Part shown: positions 27,261 to 35,601 of the stretch, in pieces
Layout of the letters: each line of letters begins with the position of its first letter
Position numbering within the stretch: the stretch's first letter is position 1
DNA from: Verrucomicrobiaceae bacterium
Lineage (GTDB): Bacteria; Verrucomicrobiota; Verrucomicrobiia; Verrucomicrobiales; Verrucomicrobiaceae
Assembly: GCA_016795485.1 (NCBI GenBank)
Contig: JAEUHM010000050.1
Coordinates: 1 to 64,000 of the forward strand
Length of the DNA stretch: 64,000 nucleotides
Direction: 5' to 3'
Translations under genes and position numbers: made by a program
Notes under the pieces: model-generated
The model's database searches: none
What the model saw: the letters and a program-made list of their open reading frames with translations, nothing else
What the model was told of the DNA's origin: nothing

Positions 27261-27613
27261 TTCATGGCGGTTGGACGTTTCTTGGATGCCTTGGCCATGG
27301 GATTAAACGCAAGGGCCAGGTCCACCCAGTGGCGCAAGTCTTTCTCGGTATCCCAGCCGTCTGATTCAACAAACACATATCCTTTCATAGGCCTGCCGGT
27401 GAAATCCATAGGCTTGCAGCCAGGGCGCTTGAGAGATGCCGCCTCGATTTCGGGATCAAGGCGCACCATGAGTCTCGCTTGGACCACTCCTAGACACATC
27501 TTGTCGTTCACCATGAAGCATAGTCCTCCCATCATGGCTCTGGAGTAGAAGTCCACCTTCCTGGCCGTGAGTAGATCGGTAACTCGATCCGCTAGTGCTG
27601 AATCGTAAGCCAT
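27257..27613 (-). CDS. TfoX N-terminal domain protein
   Basis: This 118-residue protein has the TfoX/Sxy N-terminal domain (SRAMMGGLCFMVNDKMCLGV, then LMVRLDPE and MKGYVFVES). The C-terminal domain of full-length Sxy is missing, and the tail is Lys-rich. Stand-alone forms are common and of unknown role; a competence function should not be assumed. It overlaps GH62 by four bases and is 12 bases downstream of tag. Confidence 0.85.
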   Translation of the reverse strand: MAYDSALADRVTDLLTARKVDFYSRAMMGGLCFMVNDKMCLGVVQARLMVRLDPEIEAASLKRPGCKPMDFTGRPMKGYVFVESDGWDTEKDLRHWVDLALAFNPMAKASKKRPTAMK

Positions 27614-27625
27614 GGCTTTGTGATG

Positions 27626-28231
27626 TTAAGGGCGTTTCAGTGTTTTGCGGGCCTTTGCGGCTTTCTCACGAACATAGCAACCTATTGCGTGATCGTTGAT
27701 CAGCCCCATCGCTTGCATGAAGGCGTAGACGGTCGTCGGACCCACAAACTTCCATCCACGCTTTTTCAGTTCCTTCGACAATGCAACCGACTCTGGCGAG
27801 GTAGATGCAGACTGTGGCTCTGAAAGCGACTTTGCATCTGGTTCATAGCGCCAAATAAACGCCGCTAGGGAACCCTCAGTCTTCACCATCTCATTTGCGC
27901 ACTGTGCGTTGTTGATGACCGCCTCGATTTTACCGCGATGCCGCACAATGCCTTCATCTTTGAGAAGACGCGCTATATCTTTCTCCGTGAAGCGCGCAAC
28001 ACGCTCAAAGTCGAAGCCGTCAAACGCGCGGCGAAAGTTTTCACGCTTTACAAGGATCGTGCGCCAACTGAGCCCTGACTGAAAACCTTCCAAGCTAAGT
28101 TTCTCAAACAGACGCTGATCATCCGTTACAGGAAATCCCCACTCGGCATCATGATAAGCAGGGAACTCAGGTGCAAAACTACACCAGCGGCAGCGTGTTT
28201 TGCCGTCTTCGGCTTGGTAGGTCTGGCTCAT
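27626..28231 (-). CDS. tag: DNA-3-methyladenine glycosylase I
   Basis: This 201-residue base-excision-repair enzyme removes 3-methyladenine from alkylated DNA. The zinc ligands can be traced: CRWC near residue 11, YHDAEWG, and the C-terminal NDHAIGCY (His-x3-Cys). The helix-hairpin-helix segment around FQSGLSWRTILVKRENFRRAF is intact. The ATG at 28231 (MSQTYQAED) is chosen because the zinc Cys should lie near the N-terminus; upstream in-frame codons add 35 unrelated residues. It is the first gene of a six-gene operon and divergent from 28328. Confidence 0.94.
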   Translation of the reverse strand: MSQTYQAEDGKTRCRWCSFAPEFPAYHDAEWGFPVTDDQRLFEKLSLEGFQSGLSWRTILVKRENFRRAFDGFDFERVARFTEKDIARLLKDEGIVRHRGKIEAVINNAQCANEMVKTEGSLAAFIWRYEPDAKSLSEPQSASTSPESVALSKELKKRGWKFVGPTTVYAFMQAMGLINDHAIGCYVREKAAKARKTLKRP

Positions 28232-28327
28232 TGTATTGGTGGAAGAAGGATCAAGCTGAAGCATCCACAAGCGCAGAATAGACAACTCCTTTTGAAAACT
28301 GACACGGAGAACTGCGTTTCCGCGTTC

Positions 28328-28993
28328 ATGATTCACCTGTCGTGCCGCATCCTCATTGTTTTGACAACCCTCGTTGCCCCTCTGCTATTTGCAGAAGCTC
28401 CAGCTTACCAACCGGAACTGTTCAAGAGCCTCAAGCTAGTCTACTCGGACGACTTTAGCAGTGGAAAACTGAACACCGATTTCTGGGAAGTGCGACAAAA
28501 CACCACTTGGGCTATTAAAGACGGTGTACTTCACGGCAGTGAGTCATCCAAGGAGTTTCAGGAGAAGAAGAAGGCCAGTGCTGACCCTTCCCACGCAGGC
28601 TTTAAGCCTGTGATTTGGCTGAGGAAGGTGCCGGAGAACTTTGTTTGTACGATGCGCCTGCGTTACGACGGAAAGGCCTACCAGAAAGGGTTCCCGCTGC
28701 TCGACCTCGGTCATCATGTCCACACCATCAGTTTCGGTGAAAAAGCCACCACGTTGACCATCAAGAAGAACGTCGAGAAGCTGGAAACTGCCACACCTCT
28801 GTTCGCCATTAACGAATGGCATGATGTGGTCATCGAACTCAAAAAGGGAACGCTCCTTCTCAAGGTCGATGGGGTGAGGCACCTTTTTGAGAGCAAGAAA
28901 ATCGACATGGCCGGTCAGGCCCAGATTGACTTCAAAGCCATCGATTTTGGCACCTGCCAGATTGACGACATCAAGCTCTGGGCAGGCGAGTGA
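28328..28993 (+). CDS. exported DUF1080/concanavalin-like lectin fold protein
   Basis: This 221-residue protein has a signal peptide (RILIVLTTLVAPLLFAEA). The segments VYSDDFSSGKLNTDFWEVR and WAIKDGVLHGSES are typical of DUF1080 (3-keto-disaccharide hydrolase) and LamG-type jelly-roll domains found in PVC bacteria. It may bind or cut a polysaccharide. It lies 31 bases ahead of a sulfatase on the same strand, hinting at polysaccharide breakdown. Starts further upstream would overlap tag and are not used. Confidence 0.78.
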   Translation: MIHLSCRILIVLTTLVAPLLFAEAPAYQPELFKSLKLVYSDDFSSGKLNTDFWEVRQNTTWAIKDGVLHGSESSKEFQEKKKASADPSHAGFKPVIWLRKVPENFVCTMRLRYDGKAYQKGFPLLDLGHHVHTISFGEKATTLTIKKNVEKLETATPLFAINEWHDVVIELKKGTLLLKVDGVRHLFESKKIDMAGQAQIDFKAIDFGTCQIDDIKLWAGE

Positions 28994-29024
28994 ATCCAAG
29001 ACCATCTTTTACCCGAACAATCTC

Positions 29025-30452
29025 ATGTTCCGTCTTCTTACTTTCATCTTGCTTGCGGCTTCGGCCTCAGTCTTCGCTCAGCCTCATCCAGATGTTCTTT
29101 TCATCGCAGTTGATGACTTGAACGACTGGACGTCATATCTCGGGGGGCATCCTCAGGCAAAGACTCCCAACATTGATCGGTTGGTGGCGCGCGGTGTTGC
29201 CTTTACCAACTCCCACTGTGCTGCTCCCGCTTGCAATCCGTCACGTGCAGCACTCATGAGTGGCCTGCGGCCATGGCAGACGGGCGTCTACACGAATGGC
29301 GATCCTGCTCAAGGCGTGATGAAGGACGTTCTCACACTCAATCGGCACTTTTTGGCCAACGGATACAACACACGTGGTGGTGGGAAGATTTATCATGGCT
29401 ACTCCAGCGAGGGACGCGCGGACACTTGGACGGAGTGGGCGGGGCTCTTTCCTTCCATCAGCGAGCATGAAGAAAACTACAATGGCTTGAACAGTGGCCA
29501 TTTCGACTGGGGTCCAGTATCGGCAAAGACCGAAGAAATGGGCGACACGAAAGCCACTGACTGGGCCATCAACCATCTAAAGACTGCACCGCAGGACAAG
29601 CCGCTGTTTCTTGCGCTTGGTTACGTAAAGCCCCATCTGCCGTGGTATGTGCCGCAGATGTATTTTGACCGTTTCCCACTCGCCGACATCAAGCTTCCCG
29701 TCACCAAGGTGAACGATCTCGATGATGTTCCCGAGGCTGGCAAGAAGATGGCCAAACCAAATGGCGACCACGCTGCGGTTCTGAAGGGTGACAAATGGAA
29801 GCAGGCAGTCCAGGCCTATTTGGCCACCATCTCTTATCTCGATGATCAAGTAGGTCGCTTGCTCGACGGGCTTGATAACAGCCCGCGCAAAGACAAGACC
29901 ATCATCGTCTGGTGGACAGACCACGGCTGGCATTTAGGTGAAAAGGAACACTGGCGAAAGTTTGCGCTGTGGGAAGAAGCCACACGCACGTCGATGGCGA
30001 TCGTAGCACCTGGTGTGTCAAAGCCGGGCTCAGCATGCTCTGCACCCGTTGACTACATGAACTTGTATCCAACTGTTTGCGAACTTGCCGGCTTGCCGGT
30101 CCCTGAGCACGTCAAAGGCGCTTCCTTGGTGCCGCTACTGCGTGATCCAGATACCAAATGGGATGGCGTGGCTATTTGCACTCACGGAAAAGGCAATCAC
30201 GGCGTGCGCGATGCCCAGTGGCGCTATATCCGCTATGCGGATGGCAGTGAGGAGCTCTATGATCATAGCAAGGACCCGTATGAGTGGACGAATCTGGCCG
30301 GAGAGGTCGGCATGAGCGAAATCAAAAGTCGACTGGCTGCAGTTCTGCCCAAAGAAGAGGTCAAACCTACCTCTGGTGGCAAGGGCGGTGACGGAAAGCC
30401 TGAGAAAAAAGGCAAAAATCAGGGCAAGAAGAAAAAGGGCAAAGCAGAGTAG
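29025..30452 (+). CDS. sulfatase (iduronate-2-sulfatase-like)
   Basis: This 475-residue exported sulfatase has a signal peptide (FRLLTFILLAASASVFAQ), the metal-binding AVDDLNDW, the formylglycine motif CNPSR (Cys70), the histidine-rich GYVKPHLPWYVP and WWTDHGWHLGEKEHWRKF. This combination is the iduronate-2-sulfatase-like group rather than the arylsulfatase group, so it differs in type from the sulfatase at 15331. The C-terminal tail is Lys/Gly-rich (GKNQGKKKKGKAE). It is downstream of the DUF1080 gene. Confidence 0.92.
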   Translation: MFRLLTFILLAASASVFAQPHPDVLFIAVDDLNDWTSYLGGHPQAKTPNIDRLVARGVAFTNSHCAAPACNPSRAALMSGLRPWQTGVYTNGDPAQGVMKDVLTLNRHFLANGYNTRGGGKIYHGYSSEGRADTWTEWAGLFPSISEHEENYNGLNSGHFDWGPVSAKTEEMGDTKATDWAINHLKTAPQDKPLFLALGYVKPHLPWYVPQMYFDRFPLADIKLPVTKVNDLDDVPEAGKKMAKPNGDHAAVLKGDKWKQAVQAYLATISYLDDQVGRLLDGLDNSPRKDKTIIVWWTDHGWHLGEKEHWRKFALWEEATRTSMAIVAPGVSKPGSACSAPVDYMNLYPTVCELAGLPVPEHVKGASLVPLLRDPDTKWDGVAICTHGKGNHGVRDAQWRYIRYADGSEELYDHSKDPYEWTNLAGEVGMSEIKSRLAAVLPKEEVKPTSGGKGGDGKPEKKGKNQGKKKKGKAE

Positions 30453-30512
30453 TAAGTTGCGGCACTTCCTTGGGATGCGTAGAGCGGATGACTGTGCTAT
30501 GCATCCACGCAG

Positions 30513-31562
30513 ATGCCCGAACCTTTCCCACCTGACCCCGCTGACGATGCCTGGATGGCATTAGCCATCGAAGAGGCGCGCAAAGGCCTCGGGCTAACCA
30601 GTCCCAATCCCGCAGTGGGAGCGGTTATCGTCAAAAACGGTGAAGTGATTGGCAAGGGCTGGCATCGGCGCGCGGGGGAACCGCACGCTGAGATTGAGGC
30701 TCTTCGAGATGCAAACGAACGTTCTCCCAACGCCGTTCTCGGAGCGACGATTTATGTCACCCTGGAGCCGTGTTCTACGCATGGACGGACACCGCCATGC
30801 ACAGAAGCGATCCTCGCAGCGGGCTTGGCTCGTGTGGTCTATGGCGCTTCAGACCCCAATCCTGGGCACTGTGGAAGAGCAGACGACTTGCTGAGAGCCC
30901 GAGGTGTGCAGGTTGCCTCCGGAGTGCTTCAGAAGGAGTGCGAGAAGTTGATTCAACCTTTCGCTAAATGGATCACCACTGGGTTGCCCTATGTCATTGC
31001 CAAGGCTGGGCTGAGCCTCGATGGCAAAATCACGCGGCCAACAGGTGAGCCGCAGTGGATCACGAGCGAGCAAGCGCGTGCACACGCACAGACTACCCGC
31101 AGGCAGGTAGATGCTATTCTCGTGGGTGCCGAGACGGTAAGAAAGGACAACCCAAGACTCACTTTGCGCGGTGAACAACTGCCGTCGGACAAAAAGCAGC
31201 CTTGGCGCGTTGTCATGACGCGCTCGGGCAATCTTCCAGCTGAGGTGCATCTCTTTACTGATGAGTTCAAGGATCGCACGTTGGTCATGACCAATCAAAA
31301 CTTGTCCGAGGTTCTTGCTGATCTGGGTCGCCGTGGGGTTGTGTCCGTCCTGATCGAAGGTGGGAGCCAGATTTTGAGCCAAGCATTCGCCCAGCAGCTT
31401 GTGGATGAAGTGCAGTGGTACTTTGCTCCGCGCATTTGTGGTGGAGGACTTGCTGTGGTTTCGGGTCTTGATCTTGCTAAGTCGATAGCGCTGAAGGACG
31501 TGAGAACAGAGGTCATCGGCGACAATGTTTGTTTTATCGGGAGGCCAGAGTGGGAGTCGTAA
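30513..31562 (+). CDS. ribD: bifunctional riboflavin biosynthesis protein RibD
   Basis: This 349-residue enzyme deaminates and then reduces the pyrimidine intermediate of riboflavin synthesis. The N-terminal deaminase has PHAEIEAL and the zinc-binding PCSTHGRTPPC. The C-terminal reductase begins about residue 150 (GLPYVIAKAGLSLDGKI) and has VLIEGGSQILSQAF. The stop (TAA) overlaps the ATG of the next gene, so translation is coupled to a HAD phosphatase. Confidence 0.95.
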   Translation: MPEPFPPDPADDAWMALAIEEARKGLGLTSPNPAVGAVIVKNGEVIGKGWHRRAGEPHAEIEALRDANERSPNAVLGATIYVTLEPCSTHGRTPPCTEAILAAGLARVVYGASDPNPGHCGRADDLLRARGVQVASGVLQKECEKLIQPFAKWITTGLPYVIAKAGLSLDGKITRPTGEPQWITSEQARAHAQTTRRQVDAILVGAETVRKDNPRLTLRGEQLPSDKKQPWRVVMTRSGNLPAEVHLFTDEFKDRTLVMTNQNLSEVLADLGRRGVVSVLIEGGSQILSQAFAQQLVDEVQWYFAPRICGGGLAVVSGLDLAKSIALKDVRTEVIGDNVCFIGRPEWES

Positions 31563-32101
31563 TGCGTCCGGCTGTATTTTTTGATCGCGATGGAGTGGTC
31601 AACGTTTCACCTGGAGCGGGGTATGTGCTCTCCTGGGACACATTTGAGTTCTCTCCTGGCGTTGAGGAGGCTCTGAAAGTGTGTCGCAACCGTGGTTATG
31701 CGCTCGTGCTTGTCACGAGTCAGCAGTGTGTGGGCAAAGGTTTGATCACCCAGGCGGAATTGGACGAGATCCATCTGCAGATGCAGACGCAACTTCAGCA
31801 GCATGGTGCGCAATTTGATCTGATTCTTGCCTGTACGCACCTTGCAGGCACTTGCGAGTGCCGCAAACCCTCGCCTTGGATGATCAATGAAGCGGCTTCA
31901 CGGTTGAACTTGGATTTGTCGCGCTCCTGGTTGGTGGGAGATCACGACCGGGACATCCAGACGGCCATCAACGCAGGCGTGCCGCAAACCGTTCGTATTT
32001 TGAGTCATCATGAACCGAAGGTGATCGCGCGGCATACGCTGGACAGTGTGCAAGGTCTTGCCACGCTGCTTGCCCGGCACCTGCCGGAAGCACACGCATG
32101 A
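31562..32101 (+). CDS. HAD-family phosphatase, GmhB/histidinol-phosphatase type
   Basis: This 179-residue HAD phosphatase has the nucleophile motif FFDRDGVVN, VTSQQC and the zinc-binding loop CTHLAGTCECRKPSP found in GmhB. The last motif GDHDRDIQTAINAGV is intact. GmhB makes heptose 1-phosphate for LPS, but the operon with ribD raises the option that it or its neighbour removes the phosphate needed in riboflavin synthesis. The ATG at 31562 overlaps the ribD stop and places motif 1 at the N-terminus. Confidence 0.88.
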   Translation: MRPAVFFDRDGVVNVSPGAGYVLSWDTFEFSPGVEEALKVCRNRGYALVLVTSQQCVGKGLITQAELDEIHLQMQTQLQQHGAQFDLILACTHLAGTCECRKPSPWMINEAASRLNLDLSRSWLVGDHDRDIQTAINAGVPQTVRILSHHEPKVIARHTLDSVQGLATLLARHLPEAHA

Positions 32102-32748
32102 CCATTCACCTCCCAGATCACCCCACACGACTCTATTTGATACGCCATGGAGAAGTGGAAGAAGCCTATCACCAAGTGTTTGGCGGCAGCCGCATCGATA
32201 TGGGGCTCTCCCCGCTGGGTTTGCGGCAGGGTCAAGCTGTCGCAGAGGCGATGAGCGCTAGGCCGGTCGATGCGGTGTATTCCAGTCCGATGCTGAGAGT
32301 TAAACAAACGATGCAGCCGTTTCTTCAGGTGCATGGCTCCCAACCCATCGTCATGGATGGCCTGCGGGAGATCGATTTCGGTGTCTGGACGGGCCATCGG
32401 TGGCCGCAAGTTCAAGAAACCTTCGGAGTCAGTGCCTATGATTGGCTGGAGATCATGGAAACCACCGGAATCCCCGAAGGGGAAACGGCTCAACAGCTTA
32501 TGGAGCGTGTAGCACCCTGCCTTCAGCAGATTCTCGGCGACCACCCGCAGCAGTCCGTGGCTGTTTACTGCCACGGTGGCATCGTGCGTGTCATTCTCGC
32601 CCTTTTGCTCGAGATGCCTCTGGCTCGGATGGCCCATTTCAACATCGACTATGCCAGTATCACAGCGGTCGAGATTCAGCCGGAAAAGAAGCACGCAGTG
32701 GAACTAGACTTGCTCAACTGGTGTCCCTGGCGAGATGCCGATGCTTAA
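32098..32748 (+). CDS. histidine phosphatase family protein
   Basis: This 216-residue member of the phosphoglycerate mutase-like phosphatases has the catalytic LIRHGEVE, the second Arg in SSPMLRVKQT, the acidic LREIDFGVWTGH and the second His in VYCHGGIVR. It resembles CobC/alpha-ribazole-phosphatase type enzymes but no cobalamin genes are near. It overlaps the HAD gene by four bases, so it is expressed with ribD. Confidence 0.9.
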   Translation: MTIHLPDHPTRLYLIRHGEVEEAYHQVFGGSRIDMGLSPLGLRQGQAVAEAMSARPVDAVYSSPMLRVKQTMQPFLQVHGSQPIVMDGLREIDFGVWTGHRWPQVQETFGVSAYDWLEIMETTGIPEGETAQQLMERVAPCLQQILGDHPQQSVAVYCHGGIVRVILALLLEMPLARMAHFNIDYASITAVEIQPEKKHAVELDLLNWCPWRDADA

Positions 32749-32817
32749 GAAACATTAATTTTCGCGTTACAACGATCCAGAACAGGATACATTTCCCATA
32801 ATCCCCATCCGCAGGCC

Positions 32818-33306
32818 ATGACCCCAACTCTTGCCATACCGCCCGCTGAACCGATTCTTTACCGGCCGAATGTCGCCGCGATTTTGCGTGATCCTGAGGG
32901 CCGCATTCTTGTGGCTGAGCGTATCTCCGTTGATGGCGCGTGGCAGTTCCCGCAAGGCGGAGTTGATGATTCAGAGTCGTTTGATGACGCGCTGTTTCGT
33001 GAGCTCGAAGAAGAGATCGGGGTGCATGCTAGCCTGATCACGATCCTGACAAAAAAGGGCGGCTATCGTTATGATTTTCCGAAGGGACGTCTCAAATACG
33101 GCATCTATGGAGGCCAGGAGCAAACGTACTATTTGTGCGATTTCCACGGGACCGACGATGACATCGTGCTGGATACGCATCATCGGGAGTTTGCACGCTA
33201 TCGCTGGATCAAGCCGGAAGACTTCAAATTGTCTTGGGTGCCGCGGTTCAAGCGCACGACCTACATCGCAGTGTTCAAAGACTTCTTTGGCATCGATCTT
33301 CAATAA
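32818..33306 (+). CDS. rppH: RNA pyrophosphohydrolase-like Nudix hydrolase
   Basis: This 162-residue Nudix protein has the box GGVDDSESFDDALFRELEEE followed by IG, which fits GX5EX7REUXEEXGU. The opening YRPNVAAILRD and WQFPQGGVD are RppH-like, as is the length. RppH removes pyrophosphate from mRNA 5' ends to start decay. It follows the phosphatase operon by 69 bases and may have its own promoter. Confidence 0.88.
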   Translation: MTPTLAIPPAEPILYRPNVAAILRDPEGRILVAERISVDGAWQFPQGGVDDSESFDDALFRELEEEIGVHASLITILTKKGGYRYDFPKGRLKYGIYGGQEQTYYLCDFHGTDDDIVLDTHHREFARYRWIKPEDFKLSWVPRFKRTTYIAVFKDFFGIDLQ

Positions 33307-33337
33307 GCAGTCCACGAAGTAGTAAACGCAATCAGCC

Positions 33338-35179
33338 GTGCACAAGGATGACGACTTCCGACGGCTGGTGCACTCCTTGCGAGAAGGTTGGTTGCGGTTC
33401 ACCAGCGCGGAGGGTCGCACACCTCTGTTGGCATTTCCGCTGTGGAAGACGCTTCAAAAGTATACCCGACAAGACTTCAAGTCTGACCTGAAAGCAGCGG
33501 GAAGCGTCTCGTTGCTCGATTTGCCACAGTCCATGGCCTATGCCGCGGTTGCTGGGCTGCCATTGCACTTTGGCCCAACGTGTTCAGCCGCAGCGAGTAC
33601 CATCGGATCACTATTTTCTAGCTCAAGGCACACCACGTTCGGGCCTACGAACGCGACTGCGTTCATGGTGTTTTCCTACTTTGCAGCAAACTCCCATCTC
33701 CCACAATTGCTGGTCATGCCAGTGCTGGTGTTCATGGTGGGGGCTTTGTTGGTCCTGGGTGCTTGGTTGAGGCTGGCTGACATCTCCCAGTACATTTCTC
33801 GTTCAGTCATCGTGGCTTACGTGACTGGGGCAGCCATTTTGATTATGGTCAATCAGGCACCAGGAGCCCTGGGCGTTGTCATAGCAAAGGAATCTGGCGA
33901 ATCCTCGCCCCGCACGTTGCCAGGCATTGCCTCTGCATTGATCTGGCAATTACATTTGATTCAGTGGCCGGCGCTAACAGTCGCCGCGATTACTACGTTG
34001 GTCTGGTGGCTTGTGCGAAGGATCGACAGGCGCTTGCCAGCGTTCATGCTAGCTCTCATTGGCGGTGCGCTCGCTGCTGCTGCTCTGAAATGGAGCGGCT
34101 ACGAGCCCGCCATGCTTTCTGCTGAGACGCTCAGTTGGCGCAACCTCATTCCCCATCTTCCGGACTTCAACGCAAGGACAGTGTTGCCAGAGTTTTCAAG
34201 ACTCTTTGGCTTAGCTCTTGCGCTGGCGTTTTTGGCAACGCTTGAGAGTACGGCCATGTCTAGAGCGCTCGCCTCCCGAGGCGGCTATCGGGTAGACCCC
34301 AATCAGGACATGCTTGCACTTGGCGTTTCAAATCTCGCCTGTTCCTACTTTTCTGGGATGCCCGCGTCTGGATCTCTGACGCGTTCTGCATTGAACTATG
34401 AATCTGGTGCGGTCACTGCAATGGCTTCCTTCTTCAACGGCCTCCTTTGCCTTCTGGGTGTGGTCGTACTACTTCCGGCCATGCAGTTTGTGCCCAAGGC
34501 AGCCTTGGCAACAATCATCATCTTGGTGGCGTTGTCGCTCATCCACAGGAAAAACATTCGTATTTGCCTGTTAGCCACTAACTCTGATGCGATTACGTTC
34601 CTTGCCACGTTTGTGTTAACTTTGCTGATTCCCTTGCACGTTGCGATCTTTGCGGGCGTGGGCGTCTCGATCATGCTCTACTTGCGCAAGGCCGCGCGAC
34701 CTTCGTTGGTGGAGTATGCGTTCAATCAGGAAGGTAATCTCGCAGAGGCAGAGAGCGGTGCGCGTCAGGATCCCTCTATTTCCATCGTTCATGTGGAAGG
34801 TGAGCTGTTCTTTGGGGCTGCGGAGCTGTTCCGAACTCAAATACAGCGCATTTCTGCGGACCCGAATCTGCGAATCATTGTGTTACGCCTGAAGAATGCC
34901 CGCCACCTCGACGCCACAAGTGTGATGGCACTGGAAGAACTCATTTCAGTCATGAGGGAGAATGGACGCGACATTATTGTCTCCGGAGCGATGAAGGAGG
35001 TCTATCGTGTTCTGCGCGACTCCGGTCTCGTGGAGGTCATCGGGCGTGAGAACATTTTTCCTGGGTCGCCTAGCAACCCAAATCTGTCCACAAGAAAAGC
35101 CCTCAAGCGTGCCCAGGCCATTCTTGGCACCGATAAGGCCACGGTTCACATCTACTACGATCCAAGCAAAGCTGGATGA
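33338..35179 (+). CDS. SulP family anion transporter with STAS domain
   Basis: This 613-residue protein has a SulP core of many membrane helices (for example LDLPQSMAYAAVAGLPLHFG and GMPASGSLTRSALNYESGA) followed by a cytoplasmic STAS domain from about residue 490 (ISIVHVEGELFFGAAELF, then DATSVMALEEL). SulP proteins move sulfate, bicarbonate or other anions. Sulfate handling would fit the sulfatases of the window, but the anion cannot be read. The start is GTG; a nearby ATG is out of frame. Confidence 0.9.
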   Translation: MHKDDDFRRLVHSLREGWLRFTSAEGRTPLLAFPLWKTLQKYTRQDFKSDLKAAGSVSLLDLPQSMAYAAVAGLPLHFGPTCSAAASTIGSLFSSSRHTTFGPTNATAFMVFSYFAANSHLPQLLVMPVLVFMVGALLVLGAWLRLADISQYISRSVIVAYVTGAAILIMVNQAPGALGVVIAKESGESSPRTLPGIASALIWQLHLIQWPALTVAAITTLVWWLVRRIDRRLPAFMLALIGGALAAAALKWSGYEPAMLSAETLSWRNLIPHLPDFNARTVLPEFSRLFGLALALAFLATLESTAMSRALASRGGYRVDPNQDMLALGVSNLACSYFSGMPASGSLTRSALNYESGAVTAMASFFNGLLCLLGVVVLLPAMQFVPKAALATIIILVALSLIHRKNIRICLLATNSDAITFLATFVLTLLIPLHVAIFAGVGVSIMLYLRKAARPSLVEYAFNQEGNLAEAESGARQDPSISIVHVEGELFFGAAELFRTQIQRISADPNLRIIVLRLKNARHLDATSVMALEELISVMRENGRDIIVSGAMKEVYRVLRDSGLVEVIGRENIFPGSPSNPNLSTRKALKRAQAILGTDKATVHIYYDPSKAG

Positions 35180-35601
35180 GCGCGGTGTTTCAGTTTTTAT
35201 GGAGGACCATGACGCGAGACGGCGGATGGGCTCCGGCGGCGGTTCTGATCATGCATCGGCTCGTTTATGCGCTTGGAGTAAGGAAGGAATGCGACTGGCT
35301 CATGCATTACTCGGGCGGGCTGGCCATCACGTTCTTCTTTTGGCGTCTACTCAAAGCGCACGGGCACTGGTTGGGTCAGCTCAATGTGCTAGGCCGCTAC
35401 TTTGTGAGTTTCGCGTTCGGATGCACAATGGCCGTTTGGTGGGAGTTGATTGAGTTTGCCTCGGACATCTATCTCGGCACCCACATTCAGCACACCATTC
35501 GCGAAACCATGATGGACTTGGTTAATGGCGTCTGCGGTGCGATCACAACGCTGACACTTTTGTTTGTTGCCGGCGTCTTGAAGCCTCAAATCCGCAGGTA
35601 A
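35176..35601 (+). CDS. small membrane protein, DUF2238/YjdF-like
   Basis: This 141-residue protein has three or four hydrophobic helices. The segment WWELIEFASDIYLGTHIQ with TIRETMMDLVNGVCGA resembles the conserved part of DUF2238 (YjdF) proteins. Function is unknown. It overlaps the SulP gene by four bases, so it may help that transporter. Its 3' end overlaps the convergent DUF5009-like gene by 16 bases. Confidence 0.65.
   Translation: MSAVFQFLWRTMTRDGGWAPAAVLIMHRLVYALGVRKECDWLMHYSGGLAITFFFWRLLKAHGHWLGQLNVLGRYFVSFAFGCTMAVWWELIEFASDIYLGTHIQHTIRETMMDLVNGVCGAITTLTLLFVAGVLKPQIRR

Noticed and set aside
27257..27613. Competence regulator role for the TfoX-like gene
   Set aside because: Only the N-terminal domain is present and no competence genes are nearby.
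31562..32101. Firm gmhB name for the HAD phosphatase
   Set aside because: The zinc loop fits but the operon with ribD and lack of other heptose genes make the substrate uncertain.
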